This document shows, piece by piece, positions 14,611-17,994 of a stretch of 17,994 nucleotides of DNA. The stretch comes from Bacteroidales bacterium (lineage in GTDB: Bacteria; Bacteroidota; Bacteroidia; Bacteroidales; SM23-62), in the NCBI GenBank assembly GCA_016783865.1, contig JADHVS010000082.1:1-17994 (forward strand). Reading direction: 5' to 3'. The translations under genes were made by a program, and so were the position numbers. The notes under the pieces are model-generated. The model did no database searches. It was not told where the DNA came from and was given only the letters and a program-made list of their open reading frames with translations. Each line of letters begins with the position of its first letter. Position 1 is the first letter of the stretch.

Positions 14611-15465
14611 ATGAAAAAACTCACCCTTCTTCCGATTTTGCTTATTTTTTTCGTTGCTACCACCTCTTCCCAAAACGAATCCATCCGGCTGATCGTCCGG
14701 GGGGATGATATCGGTTCAACCCATGCTGCCAACCTGGGTTGTATACGCTCATACGTAGATGGCATTATGACCACCGTTGAAGTCATGGTACCCTGTCCCT
14801 GGTTTCCCGAAGCGGTAAAAATGCTGAATGAAAATCCCGGGCTGGATGTGGGGATCCACATTACAGTAACCTCTGAATGGGAAAACTATAAATGGAGACC
14901 ATTAACCCACTCTCCCAGTATTACCGACGAAGACGGGTACTTTTTCCCCATGATATGGGCCAATGATGAATTCCCGCCGGAGAGGGCCTTACGCGAACAG
15001 GATTGGAAGATCGGGGAAATTGAACAGGAAATGCGTGCCCAGATTGAAATGGCCATGAAACACATCCCCCATGTCTCACACCTCTCCTGCCACATGGGCT
15101 GCGCGAACTGGGATGACCAGGTTCAGGAAGTCTTTAACAAACTGGCTGAAGAATATAACCTGGTTGTTGACCGGAGCATTGCGGGAATAGAACGGTTTCC
15201 AATTGAAGGCAAGGGAGAAACCCTCGAGGAGAGAATTACTCTTTTCGTGGACGCCCTGAACAAACTGGAAAATGGCAAAACCTACCTGTTTGTGGAACAT
15301 CCGGCGCTGGACACCCCGGAAATGGAGGCTATCGGCCACAGTGGGTATATGGGTGTGGGTGCCGACCGGTACCTGGTTACAAAAGTATTCACCAGTGAAA
15401 AGGTCAGGGATATGATCAATGAACGCAACATCAAGCTTATCCCTTACAAGGACCTGGTAAAATAG
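14611..15465 (+). CDS. Secreted ChbG/YdjC-family carbohydrate deacetylase
   Basis: A 284-residue protein with an N-terminal signal peptide (MKKLTLLPILLIFFVATTSS, probable cleavage before QNES), so it should be periplasmic or exported. The fold is that of the ChbG/YdjC deacetylases, which remove an acetyl group from N-acetylated di- or oligosaccharides with a divalent metal. Metal and catalytic residues are visible in RGDDIG (D32, D33), VGIHIT (H83) and LSCHMGC (H161). Family members are usually cytoplasmic and about 250-300 residues, so the signal peptide marks an exported Bacteroidota subgroup. A GH28-like gene starts 43 bases after its stop, so both are probably one transcription unit for degrading an acetylated polysaccharide. 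The substrate cannot be assigned. Confidence 0.88.
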   Translation: MKKLTLLPILLIFFVATTSSQNESIRLIVRGDDIGSTHAANLGCIRSYVDGIMTTVEVMVPCPWFPEAVKMLNENPGLDVGIHITVTSEWENYKWRPLTHSPSITDEDGYFFPMIWANDEFPPERALREQDWKIGEIEQEMRAQIEMAMKHIPHVSHLSCHMGCANWDDQVQEVFNKLAEEYNLVVDRSIAGIERFPIEGKGETLEERITLFVDALNKLENGKTYLFVEHPALDTPEMEAIGHSGYMGVGADRYLVTKVFTSEKVRDMINERNIKLIPYKDLVK

Positions 15466-15508
15466 ATCAGTACCTCAGTAAACTCATCATCCAATAATAC
15501 TTTCCGCA

Positions 15509-17047
15509 ATGAATCATCATCCGGTCTTCTTCATCATTCTGTTGTTATTCACTTCCTGTACATCCAATATCAATTTGCACTATAACATACTCGATTATGG
15601 AGCAAAACCGGATGGACAAACATTGAACTCCGCTGCTATCCAGGGCGCCATCGATGACTGCCATGCGAAGGGAGGTGGAACTGTATTTATCCCGGCCGGC
15701 AACTTTATTACCGGAGCTTTAGCCTTAAAGGACAACGTAAACCTTCACGTATCTGCCGGTGCAAAACTCATCGGAAGCCTTGACACTGCCGATTACCGGA
15801 TGGATGGCATGAGACATGGCATGATCTGGGCATACCAGGCAAAAAATATTTCTATTACTGGTGAAGGTGAAATTGATGGAAGGGGCACCGATTTTCATAT
15901 CCCGGGAAGGGCCCATTCCGGGGGAGATTTCGACAGGCAGTACACCCGCCAGAGAGACCAATATTTTCCTGATGACAAGGTTCCTGATGACGGTCCGATA
16001 GAATACGAAGCAAGACCGGGAATGATGATCGTCATATTGCAATGTGAGGAGGTGCTATTGAAAGATATTAAGCTGAAAGATTCCCCTGTATGGACCGTTC
16101 GTATCGGGGATTGTGACGATGTCAATATTACTGGTATCGCCATTTACAATAATCTCCTGGTCCCTAACAGTGATGGAATACACTGCACCACTTCAAGAAA
16201 TGTCAGGATCTCGGATTGTGATATCAGGGCGGGTGATGATGCCATTATTGTTACAGGATTTGATACCCACGAAGGGGTGAGCAGAAATCTTATTTCAGAG
16301 CCTGATTATACCAAAAGAAAAGTAGGGAATAAAACGGGTTACGCTGAAAATATTGTGGTAACTAATTGCATATTGCAATCCCGTTCCAGCGGGATCCGGG
16401 TGGGTTATGGCATGAACAATATAAGGAACTGTGTCTTCAGTAACCTGGTCATATATGGATCGAACCGGGGAATTGGTGTTTTCGCGCGGGATGAGGGTTC
16501 AATTGAAAATATACTATTCTCCGATATTGTGATTGTGACCCGCTTGCATTCGGGTCACTGGTGGGGAAATGGGGAGCCCATCCATGTTTCGGCTATTGCA
16601 CAGAGTGAGGGCATCGTTTTGGGGCAAATATCGAATGTCAGGTTCAGGAATATCATTGCGAAAAGCGAAACAGGCATACTTGTATATGGCGTGGAGGAGA
16701 GTCCCATTACAAATCTTGTGTTCGACCAGGTTCAGCTGACAATCTCCGACAGTCCCCTGGCGGATAGTTATGGTGGCAATTTTGACCTGCGCCCGGCCTT
16801 TTCCATGGAAAAATCGATTTTTAAAAGCGATATCCCTGGTCTCTTTGCGGGACATGTTAACAGCCTGACTATCAAAGATTTTACTCTGATCTGGAGCGAG
16901 TCTCCGGCTTCATGGTTCACGTATGGCATTTATTGCACCAATTACCAGGATGTGTTGGTGGAAAGATTCACCGGGACCCATGCGCATCCGGAATCAGGGT
17001 TACCTTCTCTCATGTTTGAAAACGGTACAAACAAAGTGATCAGATAA
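15509..17047 (+). CDS. GH28-like (polygalacturonase family) lipoprotein
   Basis: A 512-residue right-handed beta-helix protein. The signal ends LLLFTSCTSN, a lipobox with C17. The family opening ILDYGAKPDGQTLNSAAIQG (27-46) and GGGTVFIPAGNFITGAL (55-71) is clear. The GH28 acid residues are present in NSDGIHC (N220, D222) and AGDDAI (D243, D244). However, the motif usually read GHG is SSGIRVGY (293-300) with no histidine, and the usual RIK is replaced in NRGIGVFARDEG (319-330). It may have a different specificity or altered mechanism rather than ordinary polygalacturonase activity. It follows the ChbG-like gene and precedes the stub of a Tat-signal gene, all on the plus strand, as in a carbohydrate-utilisation cluster. 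No SusC/SusD pair is in the window. Confidence 0.85.
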   Translation: MNHHPVFFIILLLFTSCTSNINLHYNILDYGAKPDGQTLNSAAIQGAIDDCHAKGGGTVFIPAGNFITGALALKDNVNLHVSAGAKLIGSLDTADYRMDGMRHGMIWAYQAKNISITGEGEIDGRGTDFHIPGRAHSGGDFDRQYTRQRDQYFPDDKVPDDGPIEYEARPGMMIVILQCEEVLLKDIKLKDSPVWTVRIGDCDDVNITGIAIYNNLLVPNSDGIHCTTSRNVRISDCDIRAGDDAIIVTGFDTHEGVSRNLISEPDYTKRKVGNKTGYAENIVVTNCILQSRSSGIRVGYGMNNIRNCVFSNLVIYGSNRGIGVFARDEGSIENILFSDIVIVTRLHSGHWWGNGEPIHVSAIAQSEGIVLGQISNVRFRNIIAKSETGILVYGVEESPITNLVFDQVQLTISDSPLADSYGGNFDLRPAFSMEKSIFKSDIPGLFAGHVNSLTIKDFTLIWSESPASWFTYGIYCTNYQDVLVERFTGTHAHPESGLPSLMFENGTNKVIR

Positions 17048-17052
17048 AATAT

Positions 17053-17100
17053 ATGAAACGGCGACCCTTCCTTAAAACACTGGCCGCTGGTATTTCATGA
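17053..17100 (+). pseudogene. Stub of a Tat-exported protein gene
   Basis: ATG five bases after the GH28 stop opens MKRRPFLKTLAAGIS and then TGA. The twin-arginine motif RRPFLK and the start of the hydrophobic stretch are typical of Tat signal peptides in Bacteroidota oxidoreductases and glycosidases. Nothing recognisable follows in any frame before the hairpin at 17177, so the rest of the gene appears deleted. A functional 15-residue peptide is less likely. Confidence 0.65.
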
Positions 17101-17176
17101 TGCCATATTCAATACCCGGTTTGCCGGAAGGTTTGAAGTTTATCGGGAAAAGTTTTCACAGGTAATCTGTTTGATT

Positions 17177-17221
17177 GGTCATGTTGAATTGTCTGCCAAT
17201 GGCATCCTATTCAGCATGACC
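17177..17221. repeat. Large imperfect hairpin between GH28 and Mut7-C genes
   Basis: Arms GGTCATGTTGAAT (17177-17189) and ATTCAGCATGACC (17209-17221) pair at 12 of 13 positions, with the remaining T-G pair allowed in RNA. Inside lies a second short stem, TGCC (17194-17197) with GGCA (17201-17204), around AAT. No T-run follows, so it is not a standard terminator. It could be a REP-like palindrome or the scar of a lost element. Confidence 0.7.
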
Positions 17222-17240
17222 GGATTCAATATTATTTATT

Positions 17241-17994
17241 ATGAAATCTGTTACCCTTAGATTTTATGAAGAACTGAACGATTTTCTTCCGGGCGGCAAA
17301 AAGAAACACCTCTTTAGTGTTGCATACAAAGGGAGACAAACCGTTAAGGACATCATTGAATCACAGGGAGTTCCGCATATTGAAGTCGACCTGGTGCTGG
17401 TCAATGGAAAACATGTTGATTTTGGTTACCTGGTGCAGCATGAGGATAAAATTTCTGTCTATCCTGTTTTTGAATCCTTCAATATTTCATCTGTCAGTAA
17501 GCTCCGCAATAAACCGCTGAGGAAAACTGCCTTTATCCTTGATGTCCATTTGGGCAGGTTAAAGAATTATCTCAGGCTGCTTGGATTCGACACACTGTAT
17601 AAAAATGACTACGAGGATGCGGAGATAGTGGAAATCTCAAATGCCGAACACAGGATCATCCTGACCCGTGATGTGGGAATACTGAAAAGGAATGAGGTTA
17701 GACTTGGGTATTGGATCAGGAATATTTATCCCAGGCAACAAACAAATGAAGTTGTCGAACGGTTCGATCTTTACAACCAGATCGAGCCTTTTAAAAGGTG
17801 CTCAGAATGTAATGGAGTGATTGAACAAGTTTCCCGGGAAAGCATAATCGACAGGTTGCAGCCTGGAACACGTAAATATTATAATGAATTCTTTCGCTGC
17901 ACCGGCTGTGAAAAAATTTACTGGAAAGGGAGTCATTATACGAAATTAAATGATTTTATTTCGGAAATCCTTTCTCATCAACACGAAAAGAAAG
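17241..17994 (+). CDS. Mut7-C RNase-domain protein with ubiquitin-like N-terminus (incomplete at window end)
   Basis: An open frame of 251 codons from ATG 17241 has no stop before the window ends. Residues 1-80 (KSVTLRFYEELNDFLPGGKK, then LVLVNGKHVDFGYLVQHEDK and ISVYPVFE) form the ubiquitin/MoaD-like domain found before Mut7-C domains. Residues 95-240 are the Mut7-C PIN-like RNase domain: FILDVHLGRLKNYLRLLGFD with D101, ILTRDVGILKR with D144, and a zinc ribbon with C187, C190, C220 and C223. It is predicted to be a cytoplasmic nuclease; the RNA target is unknown in bacteria. All expected metal-site acids and the four cysteines are present, and most of the protein is probably visible, since these proteins are about 250 residues long. 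Confidence 0.9.
   Translation, partial: MKSVTLRFYEELNDFLPGGKKKHLFSVAYKGRQTVKDIIESQGVPHIEVDLVLVNGKHVDFGYLVQHEDKISVYPVFESFNISSVSKLRNKPLRKTAFILDVHLGRLKNYLRLLGFDTLYKNDYEDAEIVEISNAEHRIILTRDVGILKRNEVRLGYWIRNIYPRQQTNEVVERFDLYNQIEPFKRCSECNGVIEQVSRESIIDRLQPGTRKYYNEFFRCTGCEKIYWKGSHYTKLNDFISEILSHQHEKK

Noticed and set aside
17317..17520. 67-codon open frame on the plus strand
   Set aside because: It lies inside the Mut7-C gene in another frame and has no family features.

Overview
The window comes from a member of the Bacteroidota, probably an environmental Bacteroidales or Marinilabiliales-type anaerobe or facultative anaerobe. The evidence is: a GldM-type (gliding / type IX secretion) C-terminal domain; lipoproteins with Bacteroidota-style lipoboxes; a BlaI/M56 pair; ORF6N, PD40, MGH1-like and DoxX proteins typical of the phylum; and a promoter with TTTG and TAnnTTTG elements. 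I see no rRNA, tRNA, CRISPR array, integrase or transposase.

Layout. (1) 4-2594, minus strand: hypC-hypD-hypE, the [NiFe]-hydrogenase cofactor maturation genes. Their two intergenic gaps hold 7-bp-period repeats, and a perfect 18-bp palindrome covers the 3' end of hypD. (2) 2832-5929: a sugar-oxidoreductase group made of an SDR epimerase/dehydratase and a Gfo/Idh/MocA dehydrogenase in tandem, with a convergent zinc medium-chain dehydrogenase. (3) 6010-7272: a decay zone. It holds a lipoprotein glycoside hydrolase (MGH1-like) pseudogene with no usable start codon and internal deletions, next to an ORF6N-domain gene stopped by one nonsense codon and bracketed by 16-bp direct repeats. (4) 7428-12229: three plus-strand envelope genes: a PD40 propeller lipoprotein, a PKD-like/beta-helix lipoprotein with three repeat modules, and a DoxX membrane domain fused to a predicted TIM-barrel domain. 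(5) 12348-14477: a self-contained regulatory operon with promoter, overlapping BlaI-type operator, blaI, an M56 metallopeptidase fused to a GldM C-terminal region, and a terminator. (6) 14611-17047: secreted carbohydrate enzymes, a ChbG/YdjC-type deacetylase and a GH28-like protein with altered active-site motifs. These are followed by the stub of a Tat-exported protein and a large hairpin. (7) 17241 to the window end: an incomplete Mut7-C RNase-like gene with an N-terminal ubiquitin-like domain.

The strongest leads are as follows. The BlaI operator can be read directly and overlaps the -7 box of an operon whose sensor carries a GldM periplasmic domain instead of a penicillin-binding one, and that sensor has an internal lipobox. 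The ORF6N unit may be a small mobile cassette. Heptanucleotide repeats of different sequence but the same period recur in at least five gaps, usually next to stop codons. An identical 12-mer leader, GAATTAAAAATC, precedes three genes. All functional statements are by recognition and reasoning from the sequence; no database search was run.
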